The notes under the pieces were generated by a model, which had not been told where the DNA came from, made no database searches, and saw only the letters and a list, made by a program, of their open reading frames with translations. The translations under genes were made by a program, and so were the position numbers. Of a stretch of DNA of 64,000 nt, positions 49,751-58,671 are shown piece after piece (position 1 is the first letter of the stretch; the number at the start of each line of letters is the position of its first letter). This DNA is from Candidatus Poribacteria bacterium (GTDB lineage: Bacteria > Poribacteria > WGA-4E > PCPOR2b): NCBI GenBank assembly GCA_022822785.1, contig JAJEAL010000134.1, forward strand, positions 139,349 to 203,348. The letters are read 5' to 3'.

Positions 49751-50467
49751 TTATCCCTCAACAACAAACTCGAAGAGGAGATATGAGCTTGCTAGGAATA
49801 CAAGGCTGTAGACAACCAAAACTGAAATCCAAAAGTTCCCTCCAAGTCCACCGGTTGTCAGCAGAGAGACGGTGCATTTTGCGCCCGCCATAATCACCGG
49901 AAAGGTCAACGGCAGTAAGATGACAGAGAGTAGACTTTCCTTTCCGTGCGTATGGGTAGAAATACCCGATACGATGACGCCCACCGCACAGAAACCGAGC
50001 GTTCCAATCGCGAGCACACCGATGAGTTTAAGCAGGAGCCAAGGGAGTTGGTCTTGTAATGCGACAGGTAAAACAGCGAGCACATCCAAGAATTGAAGGG
50101 TGATTGGTGTGACAATAATCTCCAGCAATATGAGAAAAACGAAGATACTGGCAACCTTTGAGAGGTAAAAGTAACTCGCATCTATCCCTGTCAATCTCAG
50201 TCCATGCAGTGCGCCATTGGCGCGTTCAATATCGAAGGACCTATTCAGGGTGATGACCCCCGCGAACAGGAAGGTCGCCCACAATACGCTGGCAGCCAAT
50301 TTCCCGCGTTCCTCCATCTGTTCGGGGAATATTGGTCCGAACGCGAAGCAGAAGATTAACACGACTAACACGCTGAACACGATGACTAAAGCTAGAGTGT
50401 CCTTTGTGCGAAATTGGAGTGCGAGATCCTTGCGAATTAACCAACCGATTTGGCGGAATACTTCCAT
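49751..50467 (-). CDS. ccmB: Heme exporter subunit CcmB
   Basis: DLALQFRTKDTLALVIVFSVLVVLIFCFAFGP...LLPLTFPVIMAGAKCT; next to ccmA. Confidence 0.92.
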   Translation of the reverse strand: MEVFRQIGWLIRKDLALQFRTKDTLALVIVFSVLVVLIFCFAFGPIFPEQMEERGKLAASVLWATFLFAGVITLNRSFDIERANGALHGLRLTGIDASYFYLSKVASIFVFLILLEIIVTPITLQFLDVLAVLPVALQDQLPWLLLKLIGVLAIGTLGFCAVGVIVSGISTHTHGKESLLSVILLPLTFPVIMAGAKCTVSLLTTGGLGGNFWISVLVVYSLVFLASSYLLFEFVVEG

Positions 50468-50490
50468 TGATTAAATTATACCCTACCTAT

Positions 50491-51198
50491 CTATCCTTTC
50501 AACCTCGCCTCATACTCACGCGACAACGCTTCCAATCCGATATCTTCCTTCTCGGCGACCGTTTCAATTTGACCGTTCAACAGAAAGTGGAAGCGAGAAC
50601 CGGCGCGGTAGCCCAATTCCGTATCGTGTGTCGTGAGGATAATCCCTTTGCCGCGATCACGTTCCTGATCGATGCGTTTCAACACAAGTTGCTTCGCAGC
50701 GAGGTCGAGTCCTGAAAACGGTTCGTCGAAGAGTAGCACCGTCGGATCATGGATTAGTGCCTTGGCAATCATGAATCGCTGGATCATGCCGCGTGAGAAG
50801 ATTTTGACAGGGTCGTGTGCATAGGGGGTCAGTTGGACCTCGTCGAGTAAATCCGCGATGCGTTGCTCCAACCTATCAAGTTTGTAAAGCTGTCCGAAAA
50901 ATTGTAAGTTCTCATAGGGGCTAAATTCAAGATAAGCGTGCGGTTCGTGGACAATCAACCCCAATGACGGGCGGACCCGTAATGTTTCTGCGAGGGCGTC
51001 AATCCCTCCAATTTGGAGCGTGCCGGCTGTCGGTTTAATCAGTGTTGAGAGGATTTGAATTAGTGTCGTTTTGCCAGCCCCGTTAGGTCCAAAAATCGTA
51101 ACGACTTCACCGGGCTGGAGGTCAAGGTCGAGCCCGTTCAACACGGTTCGGTGACCGAAGCGTTTCGTGATTTGCGAGGCGTGGAGGAGCATCATCAT
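50491..51198 (-). CDS. ccmA: Heme ABC exporter ATP-binding protein CcmA
   Basis: VVTIFGPNGAGKTTLIQIL, FSRGMIQRFMIAKALIHDPTVLLFDEPFSGLD. Confidence 0.92.
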   Translation of the reverse strand: MMMLLHASQITKRFGHRTVLNGLDLDLQPGEVVTIFGPNGAGKTTLIQILSTLIKPTAGTLQIGGIDALAETLRVRPSLGLIVHEPHAYLEFSPYENLQFFGQLYKLDRLEQRIADLLDEVQLTPYAHDPVKIFSRGMIQRFMIAKALIHDPTVLLFDEPFSGLDLAAKQLVLKRIDQERDRGKGIILTTHDTELGYRAGSRFHFLLNGQIETVAEKEDIGLEALSREYEARLKG

Positions 51199-51237
51199 TA
51201 GAAAGTTGCGGCTAGGAGGTTTGAATACAGTTCCTCT

Positions 51238-52536
51238 TTAAGATTCACGATTCATGCGCGCCAAGACAGCAGCAAGTCGATCCGCTTGTTCTTTCCGTAA
51301 CCGCTGATAAACCCGATCGGAGATTTCGCGCTTTTCGTGCAATTCCTCCAAACGCGTGATTATCTCAAGCCGGGCAACCCGTGTCCGCTCAAGGTCGGCG
51401 ACATCCAACTTACCGAGCCAGCTTGCATCAGGTGCTGTTGGCGGCTGCTGGGGGTCATCAGGCGTTTTCGGTCTAGGGGTTCGGATCTTGAAAATTGCCG
51501 CAACTAGAAAACCACCTGCAAGTGCTGCCGAGATTGCGATTAGGGCAATCATCTTTGGGTCAGATGGTTTGCTAGCGGTTTCACCTGCGCTGCTTGCAGC
51601 GGAAGTGACTTTGAAGCGTAGATCTGCACTTTGCCCCATTGACAGCGGTTGCGCTGGTTCCGTCGCATAAATAGTATATACGAGACCGTGAATCTGCTCC
51701 CGCCGACCTGCGCCTAGAATGCTTGATTGTGGTACGAAGGGCATTCCGTCTGAGATGAACACATAGAGTTGAGCGGTATCAAACGTCAATTTTCGGGACA
51801 GGACTAAATCTGAATCGACGGTGTGCATCAAGTAGGAATATCCGACCTGATGTGTTCCCGGCGGTAACGGTTGGTTGGCAATTAGCTGGTTTGCCGCAAC
51901 TGCGAGTTCTTGCTTGGCGCTCTGATCAATCTGAACGTTCTCGTAGCCGTTTGGCAGATTGAAATACACTCCCACCGATTGATTGGCTATTGACGTTTGA
52001 AAGGTCGATTCACCGGTATTTTCGACTTGAATGAGCTCTAGCACAGAAACCGCACCGTCAGGCGCATGGTCGGCTGGCGGAGGACCGATGATAACCGTAT
52101 GTTGCCGAATTTTTACCTGTGATGGATCATCTGTAAATGCTGCAATCTCGATATTGACCGTGAGATTAGGCAGCCACTCCGACAGAACAATATCCCGTTC
52201 GATATATTCCTCTCCTTCATAAGTGGTTGAAACCGTATAGTGCACGTCGAAAGTTGTTGAGAGGTTGTCGAAGGTATAAGTCCCCGTGTCATCTGTCACC
52301 GTCTCACGGCGTTGAGCATTTTCACCTGGCCGGTGGATTTGTAAAACCACTAGCTGTTGAGGCAGTGATGCATTTTGCTTCTTATCTATAACCTGTCCCT
52401 TGATTTTGCCGATGTTACTTTGTCCAATGGCGACAGGGAGACAAATTGAAGCCGTGAATATAAGGAATGAAACGTAAAACGTGAAATATAAAAAATACTT
52501 GTTTTCTGGCTGTGCGGCGTTACAGTTATCGCGCAT
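51238..52536 (-). CDS. Carboxypeptidase-regulatory-like/Ig-fold membrane protein inside the ccm cluster
   Basis: N-terminal hydrophobic leader, GKIKGQVIDKKQNASLPQQLVVLQIHRPGENAQRRETVTDDTGTYTFDNLS, one C-terminal TM segment. Confidence 0.65.
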   Translation of the reverse strand: MRDNCNAAQPENKYFLYFTFYVSFLIFTASICLPVAIGQSNIGKIKGQVIDKKQNASLPQQLVVLQIHRPGENAQRRETVTDDTGTYTFDNLSTTFDVHYTVSTTYEGEEYIERDIVLSEWLPNLTVNIEIAAFTDDPSQVKIRQHTVIIGPPPADHAPDGAVSVLELIQVENTGESTFQTSIANQSVGVYFNLPNGYENVQIDQSAKQELAVAANQLIANQPLPPGTHQVGYSYLMHTVDSDLVLSRKLTFDTAQLYVFISDGMPFVPQSSILGAGRREQIHGLVYTIYATEPAQPLSMGQSADLRFKVTSAASSAGETASKPSDPKMIALIAISAALAGGFLVAAIFKIRTPRPKTPDDPQQPPTAPDASWLGKLDVADLERTRVARLEIITRLEELHEKREISDRVYQRLRKEQADRLAAVLARMNRES

Positions 52537-52544
52537 ATTTTATC

Positions 52545-52883
52545 CTAACCTCGTGACCCCTTCTCTTGTTTATATCTTTCGATTTCTTCTTCCACAGACG
52601 CCATGCCAGCTGTTTCAATCTGGGTTAATACTGCTGCTGTCTCTTGTAACAGCTGCTCCCTTAAAGCCTGATAATCTCCTTGGGATAGCTTACCTGTTTC
52701 GTAGTCTTCTTCCAAATCTATGAGTGCGGAATAGCTACGTTCACGCTCAAGATACAACGTTTGCATTCGGGTTTCAACCGCATCCATTTCTGGAGACGGG
52801 TGCGGCTTCGACCATAGCGGCAAACCCAGATAGACCAGAAGGGGAAGTCCAAGTAGTAAAATCCATAGGAATACAAAAAACAT
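52545..52883 (-). CDS. CcmI-like small membrane protein
   Basis: One TM helix, then RERSYSALIDLEEDYETGKLSQGDYQALREQLLQETAAVL, a pattern typical of CcmI N-terminal regions. Confidence 0.6.
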   Translation of the reverse strand: MFFVFLWILLLGLPLLVYLGLPLWSKPHPSPEMDAVETRMQTLYLERERSYSALIDLEEDYETGKLSQGDYQALREQLLQETAAVLTQIETAGMASVEEEIERYKQEKGSRG

Positions 52884-52906
52884 AAGCGAAACTCCTAGTA
52901 TTATAA

Positions 52907-53413
52907 CTATCTTTGCCGTTTATGGCGTTCAAGCTCGTCCTCTATTTGCTGGTATTGATCCGCCGATGCTGAATCCTGTGGTTCTGTTGTAACAGGTGAT
53001 TTCGCCAATACTGCCTTCCGTTTTGACCTAAGCACAAGAAAGACGATAACACCGAGCAGCACGATGATAACGGCAGGCATGGCGTAGGCGACGATATTAA
53101 ATCCTTTGGCGGGCATAAGGGCTGAAAACTGGGTGCCGTGACTGGCAAGATAATCGGCTTGAATCTGTTGAACCGTTTCTCCAGCGATGAGACGCGTGCG
53201 AAAGTCTGTTTCAATCCCTTGGGCAACACCACAGACGCACTGTTTAATTGTCTCTCGAACACAGCCGCAGTAACAGTATACGCTGGTCATCAATTGATCC
53301 AAATTTGATTCAAGCGATGGATTGGTGGTGGGCGTTTGCTCTTGAGCAGCCGCAACTGCTATAAAGAAACTGAAACATATTAAGATAATGAGGACAATAT
53401 AACAATTTTTCAT
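52907..53413 (-). CDS. ccmH: CcmH/CycL-family cytochrome c maturation protein, divergent Cys motif
   Basis: LMTSVYCYCGCVRETIKQCVCGVAQGIETDFRTRLIAGETVQQIQADYLASHGTQFSALM then C-terminal TM. Confidence 0.83.
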   Translation of the reverse strand: MKNCYIVLIILICFSFFIAVAAAQEQTPTTNPSLESNLDQLMTSVYCYCGCVRETIKQCVCGVAQGIETDFRTRLIAGETVQQIQADYLASHGTQFSALMPAKGFNIVAYAMPAVIIVLLGVIVFLVLRSKRKAVLAKSPVTTEPQDSASADQYQQIEDELERHKRQR

Positions 53414-53414
53414 T

Positions 53415-55427
53415 TCATACCTCCCCTTTGACAGGCTTCTCACAGATTGCGACCAGTCCGCCAATCATCATGATGGCGACGCCAAACCAGACAACATTGA
53501 CAAGCGGATTGTGATAAACTTGAACGGAGACGATTCCACCCGAATCCACATGGGCGGGCACGTTTTGTGGCAGGGGACCTAATGCAATATAGAGGTCGTT
53601 TAAGCCGAGATGGCGTATAGACGATTCAATGGTATCTTGTTCGCCTTGACCGGCTTTATGATAAAATCCACGCGCTGGACGCATGGTCCCCATTGACTTT
53701 CCATCTTTTTCAACAGCGAAAACAACGCCGCCGAGCGAAAAATTGGGGTGTTCCTCCTGAAACGCATCTTGCATCGTGAGCGTGTAGTTATCAATCTCCA
53801 TTGACTCCCCAAGCTGTAGCCCCTTCGATTCTAACAGGAAATAACCCTTAGATCCCAGGATTCCAACGTATACGATTACGATACCGATATGGACAATGTA
53901 ACCGCCGTATCGCCGTTTATTGCGTTGGATGAGTTGCCCGAGCCCATCAAAGAGTGAAGTTTCGCTTCGTTTGGCTCGTAGCTTCGATCCACGATAAAAT
54001 TCATCGAAGATGGCGACAAGGACAAAAACGCTGGCGAACACACAGAGCGTGGAGTAGATTGGCGTGGTGTGCCCTTTCCACGCGAGGTATGCCCATGTAA
54101 GTATGCCACCGATTACCCCACACACAATCGGTTTGGCAAACATCCTTTTGAAGTTACTCGGCGTCAATTTTTTCCATGAGATAATTGGACCGGCTCCGGT
54201 GAGCAGTAGGAGCAGCAGACCGGGGATGATGACTACCTGATTGAAAAACTCCTCTGGGACCGCTGCTTTTTCTCCGGTGACCTGTTCTGTGATGATGGGC
54301 CACAGCGTTCCCCAAAGGATAATCAGTGTTAGCCCCACAAGCATCCAGTTGTTTAGGAGGAAAGCACTTTCGCGAGAGAGGAGAGATTCGAGGCGATTGG
54401 GGCTTTTTAGGTCGTTCCAACGATAAGCGAGAAGTCCAAGGACACCAAGTGTGGAGAGGCAGATGAACCCTAGGAAATATCCCCCGATGTCGGATTGTGC
54501 AAATGCGTGAACGGAGGTGATTATCCCGCTGCGGGTGATGAAAGTGCCCAAGAGCGTGAACTCAAACGCAAGCGTAATCAGGATGAGGTTCCAGAGCTTG
54601 AGCATGTTCCGCTTCTCTTGAATCATCACCGAGTGGAGATAAGCTGTGCCGAGCAGCCACGGCATGAAAGAGGCGTTTTCAACGGGATCCCATGCCCAAT
54701 AGCCGCCCCATCCGAGTTCACGATATGCCCAATTTCCGCCGAGGGTAATGCCAACCGTCAACACCAGCCAAGATGCCATCATCCAGCGCCGGGATCTATT
54801 AATCCATTCGCTTCCAATCTTTCCAGCAGCAAGTGCACCGACAGCGAAAGCGAACGGCACGGTTAGACTGACGAAGCCAACATACAGTGCTGGGGGATGA
54901 AAAACCATGCTCGGTGTTTGGAGCAGCGGATTCATGCCTGCACCGTCCCGAGCCACTGCACCATTTGGCAAGCGGTCAAGTGGATTATAGACGCCTTCGA
55001 CTAATCCCGTTACAAGGATGATAAAGAAGAGTTGTACAATTGCCATGGGGATGAGCGCATAATCTGCCAGGTGATCCGTTGCCCGTCGGTTTGTCCATAC
55101 GACTAAGGCGCCAAAAAGGGTCACGAGCCAAAGCCAAAACAGGAGAGAGCCGGACATCCGTCCCCACAACGCAGTGACTTTGTACATTAAGGGTTGATCA
55201 TAGCTAGAAACCTCGACGACATACCGCATCGAGAAATCGTTTGTCACAAAACCGTAGATTAGGGCGCCCGTTGCAAGCGTTATTAAAGCGAAGGTCGCAA
55301 GGATCCCTTTTCTGCCACTGATGACGGCGTTGTAGTTGCTATGGTGCACCCCCATCCAGAGCATCATCAGTGCCCACAGACAGGAGAACACTGAAAGCCA
55401 TATTGCTGCCTGTCCTAATTCTGCCAT
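53415..55427 (-). CDS. ccmF: Cytochrome c maturation heme lyase subunit CcmF
   Basis: LWGRMSGSLLFWLWLVTLFGALV, WAYRELGWGGYWAWDPVENASFMPWLLGTAYLHSVMIQ. Confidence 0.94.
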   Translation of the reverse strand: MAELGQAAIWLSVFSCLWALMMLWMGVHHSNYNAVISGRKGILATFALITLATGALIYGFVTNDFSMRYVVEVSSYDQPLMYKVTALWGRMSGSLLFWLWLVTLFGALVVWTNRRATDHLADYALIPMAIVQLFFIILVTGLVEGVYNPLDRLPNGAVARDGAGMNPLLQTPSMVFHPPALYVGFVSLTVPFAFAVGALAAGKIGSEWINRSRRWMMASWLVLTVGITLGGNWAYRELGWGGYWAWDPVENASFMPWLLGTAYLHSVMIQEKRNMLKLWNLILITLAFEFTLLGTFITRSGIITSVHAFAQSDIGGYFLGFICLSTLGVLGLLAYRWNDLKSPNRLESLLSRESAFLLNNWMLVGLTLIILWGTLWPIITEQVTGEKAAVPEEFFNQVVIIPGLLLLLLTGAGPIISWKKLTPSNFKRMFAKPIVCGVIGGILTWAYLAWKGHTTPIYSTLCVFASVFVLVAIFDEFYRGSKLRAKRSETSLFDGLGQLIQRNKRRYGGYIVHIGIVIVYVGILGSKGYFLLESKGLQLGESMEIDNYTLTMQDAFQEEHPNFSLGGVVFAVEKDGKSMGTMRPARGFYHKAGQGEQDTIESSIRHLGLNDLYIALGPLPQNVPAHVDSGGIVSVQVYHNPLVNVVWFGVAIMMIGGLVAICEKPVKGEV

Positions 55428-55452
55428 AACATCTGTCTCTCCTTCGAGGGGC

Positions 55453-55899
55453 TCAATAATCGCTTGTATCGGCTCCACCGGTTTGTGCTGTCATTCCGTC
55501 AGCTGCTTCATATTTCGATGCACATTTCGTTTGAAGTTTGGTCGCGACGATTAGATTTTCGGAGGCGTTATATTTGCCTTGGACAAAAACGTTTCCACCG
55601 TCCTTGAAGTTGTCGGGTCTGAGTTTATTCGCATAGATTACATTAACCTTTGCTTTTCCATCACGATCTCGAACCGCAAAAGCGAGCTTAAACGCTGTTG
55701 GATCCCATTGGGTGGTCCCTTCCGCAATCAACCCATCCACTTGGATGCTTCTATTGTGAACTTCTTGTGCGTGTGCAACGAGCGCGTCGGGCGTGAAGTG
55801 TCTCATGCTCGTTTGTTGTACCCCTGCGACAACGAGGAATGTCATCGCAGCCGCTAAAATGAAGCTCGCGATGATAATTTTGACTCTTCTTCGATTCAT
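55453..55899 (-). CDS. ccmE: Cytochrome c maturation heme chaperone CcmE (C-x3-Y variant)
   Basis: OB-fold pattern GTTQWDPTAFKLAFAVRDRDGKAKVNVIYANKLRPDNFKDGGNVFVQGKYNASENLIVATKLQTKCASKYEA. Confidence 0.88.
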   Translation of the reverse strand: MNRRRVKIIIASFILAAAMTFLVVAGVQQTSMRHFTPDALVAHAQEVHNRSIQVDGLIAEGTTQWDPTAFKLAFAVRDRDGKAKVNVIYANKLRPDNFKDGGNVFVQGKYNASENLIVATKLQTKCASKYEAADGMTAQTGGADTSDY

Positions 55900-57434
55900 G
55901 TTTGCTTCTCCTTTGATGTATAGAACTTGACAATTTCTTCCGCGAGCGATTCGACAGATGCCTTTTTCGCAACGATGTCTACCGTTAGTCCATGTGCTTT
56001 CACGGTTGCGGCGGTCGAGGGGCCAATGACCGCAATGTGGGTACTGGCGAGTAGAACGGGGGGTGGATGTGAGTTGAACATCTCAAGGAAGTTAGTAACA
56101 GTTGACGAGCTGGTAAATGTTACCATGTCAATGCGCCCGCTGTGTAGGTCCCCTTCGATTGTCTCACGTCCTTCCGCCCCGGCTTTCATCGTTTCGTAGA
56201 GTGGAATTGCCTCAACGATGGCGCCCCTATCTTGTAAACCGTTTGGTAAATCATCAGCCGCAATCGAAGCGCGCGGTAGCAGAATCTTTTGTCCTTCCAC
56301 CCCTTCTAATTCCGCTGCAAGGACCGCACCGCGATATTGCGACGGAACGTAATCCGCGCGAATCCCAATCTGATCCAATGCCGCTACAGTTTTTTGTCCT
56401 ACCGCACAAATACGAGCGTTACCCAACGACCGTGCATCTTTGCCCTTTTCTCGCAGGTAGCGATAGAAATAATCTACAGCGTTGACGCTAGTAAAAATAA
56501 TCCATTTGTACGTTGCAAGCTGAGCGATTGCCCGATCCAATACGACGTTGTTGGGAATTGGCAGCGTTTCAATCGTCGGGAATTGGATGACTTCAGCGCC
56601 GTAAGATTCAAGGCATTCCGCGAAGTCGCTGGCTTGTGCCCGAGCGCGGGTGACGGTAATCCGCCGACCGAAGAGCGGTTTTCGATCAAACCAACGCAGC
56701 TGTTCGCGCAAGGCGTTGACATCGCCAATGACGATTGCCGCGGGATTGCGAAAATTAACAGCTGCTGCCCTTTGGGCGATATTCACGAGAGGCCCCTCAA
56801 CAGTTTTTTGTTGTGGGGTTGTCCCCCAATGAACAAGGGCAGTCGGCGTATCAGGTGGGCGTCCATGTTGAATCAGACGCGCTGCGATTTCCCGTAAGTG
56901 TCCGACCCCCATAAGAATAACTAGCGTATCCACGCCTGTGGCGAGCTGTTCCCAACGGATTGGTGAATTGGCTTTCAATGCCGCCGAATGCCCTGTGACA
57001 AACGCGATGGACGATGAATAGTGTCGATGCGTCAAGGGGATACCTGCATACGCTGGTGCAGCGATTGCCGAGGTGATGCCAGGCACGACCTCAAAATCAA
57101 TACCCGCTTCCACAAGTGTTAGCGCCTCTTCTCCGCCTCTCCCAAATATAAACGGGTCCCCCCCTTTAAGTCGGACAACCGTTTTGCCTGTCCGCGCGTG
57201 CTGAATCATTAGGCGATCGATTTCCGCTTGACGTTGTTGCTGCTCGCCTATCATTTTTCCGCCATAGATCTTTTTCGTATGGGGCGGGCAGTGTTCAAGG
57301 AGTTTGACGTTAATAAGCAGGTCATAGATTACGACATCCGCGCTTTGCAGACACTCAATCCCTTTAAGCGTAATCAGTTTTGGATCGCCCGGTCCCGCTC
57401 CAACAAGATAGACTTTACCATTTATGACAGCCAT
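55896..57434 (-). CDS. cobA-hemD: Uroporphyrinogen-III C-methyltransferase / uroporphyrinogen-III synthase fusion
   Basis: [53 protein letters not shown]-terminal HemD-like half ([33 protein letters not shown]). Confidence 0.95.
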   Translation of the reverse strand: MAVINGKVYLVGAGPGDPKLITLKGIECLQSADVVIYDLLINVKLLEHCPPHTKKIYGGKMIGEQQQRQAEIDRLMIQHARTGKTVVRLKGGDPFIFGRGGEEALTLVEAGIDFEVVPGITSAIAAPAYAGIPLTHRHYSSSIAFVTGHSAALKANSPIRWEQLATGVDTLVILMGVGHLREIAARLIQHGRPPDTPTALVHWGTTPQQKTVEGPLVNIAQRAAAVNFRNPAAIVIGDVNALREQLRWFDRKPLFGRRITVTRARAQASDFAECLESYGAEVIQFPTIETLPIPNNVVLDRAIAQLATYKWIIFTSVNAVDYFYRYLREKGKDARSLGNARICAVGQKTVAALDQIGIRADYVPSQYRGAVLAAELEGVEGQKILLPRASIAADDLPNGLQDRGAIVEAIPLYETMKAGAEGRETIEGDLHSGRIDMVTFTSSSTVTNFLEMFNSHPPPVLLASTHIAVIGPSTAATVKAHGLTVDIVAKKASVESLAEEIVKFYTSKEKQT

Positions 57435-57444
57435 TACTCACGCT

Positions 57445-58386
57445 TTATGTTCCACTTTGAAGTTTATGTGCCCCATTCTGAATCAACTTTGTTGCAAGGT
57501 TGACCGCTAACTCGTGGGCACCCGCCAAATCATCCCGATAAGATTGGGATTCAAGGCAACCTGATAGCCGCTCTAGCAGTCGATGCTTTCCGTCAGGGCT
57601 GCACACAGTAGCGGTCAGATGAAGTGCCTTATCGTTCAGCTGTGCGTTTACGCCAATCGGAACTTGACATCCACCACCCAATTCACCCAATACGGTCCTC
57701 TCGATAAGCACTTCAGTTTCGCTATGGCTATCGTTAATTGCGTCTAACAGCGTCTTAATTTCCGAGTCATCTTCGCGTGTTTCTACCCCCAATGCGCCTT
57801 GTCCAGCGGCGGGGACCATCTGATTAATCTCAAAATACGCTGCAATAATTTCTTCGCCGATCAGTCGTTTAATCCCCGCCGCAGCGAGGATGATCCCATC
57901 AAGGTCCGTTTCATGCAGTTTGCGAAGGCGTGTGTCGAGATTGCCGCGAACATCCACAACCTGCAAATCGGGACGCAGGTGTAAAAGTTGACATTTACGG
58001 CGTGGACTTGTCGTTCCAATTTTTGCTCCTTTTGGGAGTTGATCGAGAAGCAAATCAGATTTTGTAACTAGCACGTCGCGAGGATCTTCACGGGCAGGGA
58101 TAGCGGCGATACAAAGTCCATCGGGCAGATCTGTCGGCAGGTCTTTCATGCTGTGGACGGCGAGGTCAATGGTGCCATCCAAAAGGGCGTTTTCGATTTC
58201 CTTGGTAAAGACCCCTTTACCGAGACCAACGAGGGAGCGATCTAGAATTTTGTCCCCGGTCGTCTTGATGACTTTGCATTCGATTGAGCGGTCGGGAAAG
58301 TGACGGTGCAGACATTTCCTCACATATTCCGTTTGCCAGAGAGCGAGTTGGCTACCGCGTGTGCCGATGGTGATAGTTTGTTTCAT
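57445..58386 (-). CDS. hemC: Porphobilinogen deaminase (hydroxymethylbilane synthase)
   Basis: MKQTITIGTRGSQLALWQTEYV, FTKEIENALLDGTIDLAVHSMKDLPTDLP, ELGGGCQVPIGV. Confidence 0.95.
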   Translation of the reverse strand: MKQTITIGTRGSQLALWQTEYVRKCLHRHFPDRSIECKVIKTTGDKILDRSLVGLGKGVFTKEIENALLDGTIDLAVHSMKDLPTDLPDGLCIAAIPAREDPRDVLVTKSDLLLDQLPKGAKIGTTSPRRKCQLLHLRPDLQVVDVRGNLDTRLRKLHETDLDGIILAAAGIKRLIGEEIIAAYFEINQMVPAAGQGALGVETREDDSEIKTLLDAINDSHSETEVLIERTVLGELGGGCQVPIGVNAQLNDKALHLTATVCSPDGKHRLLERLSGCLESQSYRDDLAGAHELAVNLATKLIQNGAHKLQSGT

Positions 58387-58510
58387 ATGGGCTCCCGTTC
58401 CGCATAGCGGAATCCTCGCCTTGTGGGACAAATCTCCCGACAGTTCAGTCGTGACCGCCTCATGTAGACACTGCAACTGCGTTGTTTCGGTTGAAGGCGG
58501 TCAAGTGATG

Positions 58511-58651
58511 CTATTTAGTCTTCAATTCCTGAAGATCAGATTCCAGCTGTTCTATCCGTTTTTGGAACCTCGCTGTATGAACGAAAGCGAGGAGACCATA
58601 GATGAAGCCAGTTGCGCCAAGCACCATTCCAATAATTCCGAATGCCTCCAT
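58511..58651 (-). CDS. 46-aa small membrane protein (one TM + coiled coil) between hemA and hemC
   Basis: MEAFGIIGMVLGATGFIYGLLAFVHTARFQKRIEQLESDLQELKTK; below the ORF-track length cutoff. Confidence 0.6.
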   Translation of the reverse strand: MEAFGIIGMVLGATGFIYGLLAFVHTARFQKRIEQLESDLQELKTK

Positions 58652-58671
58652 TGTGGATTCCTTTATCAGCT

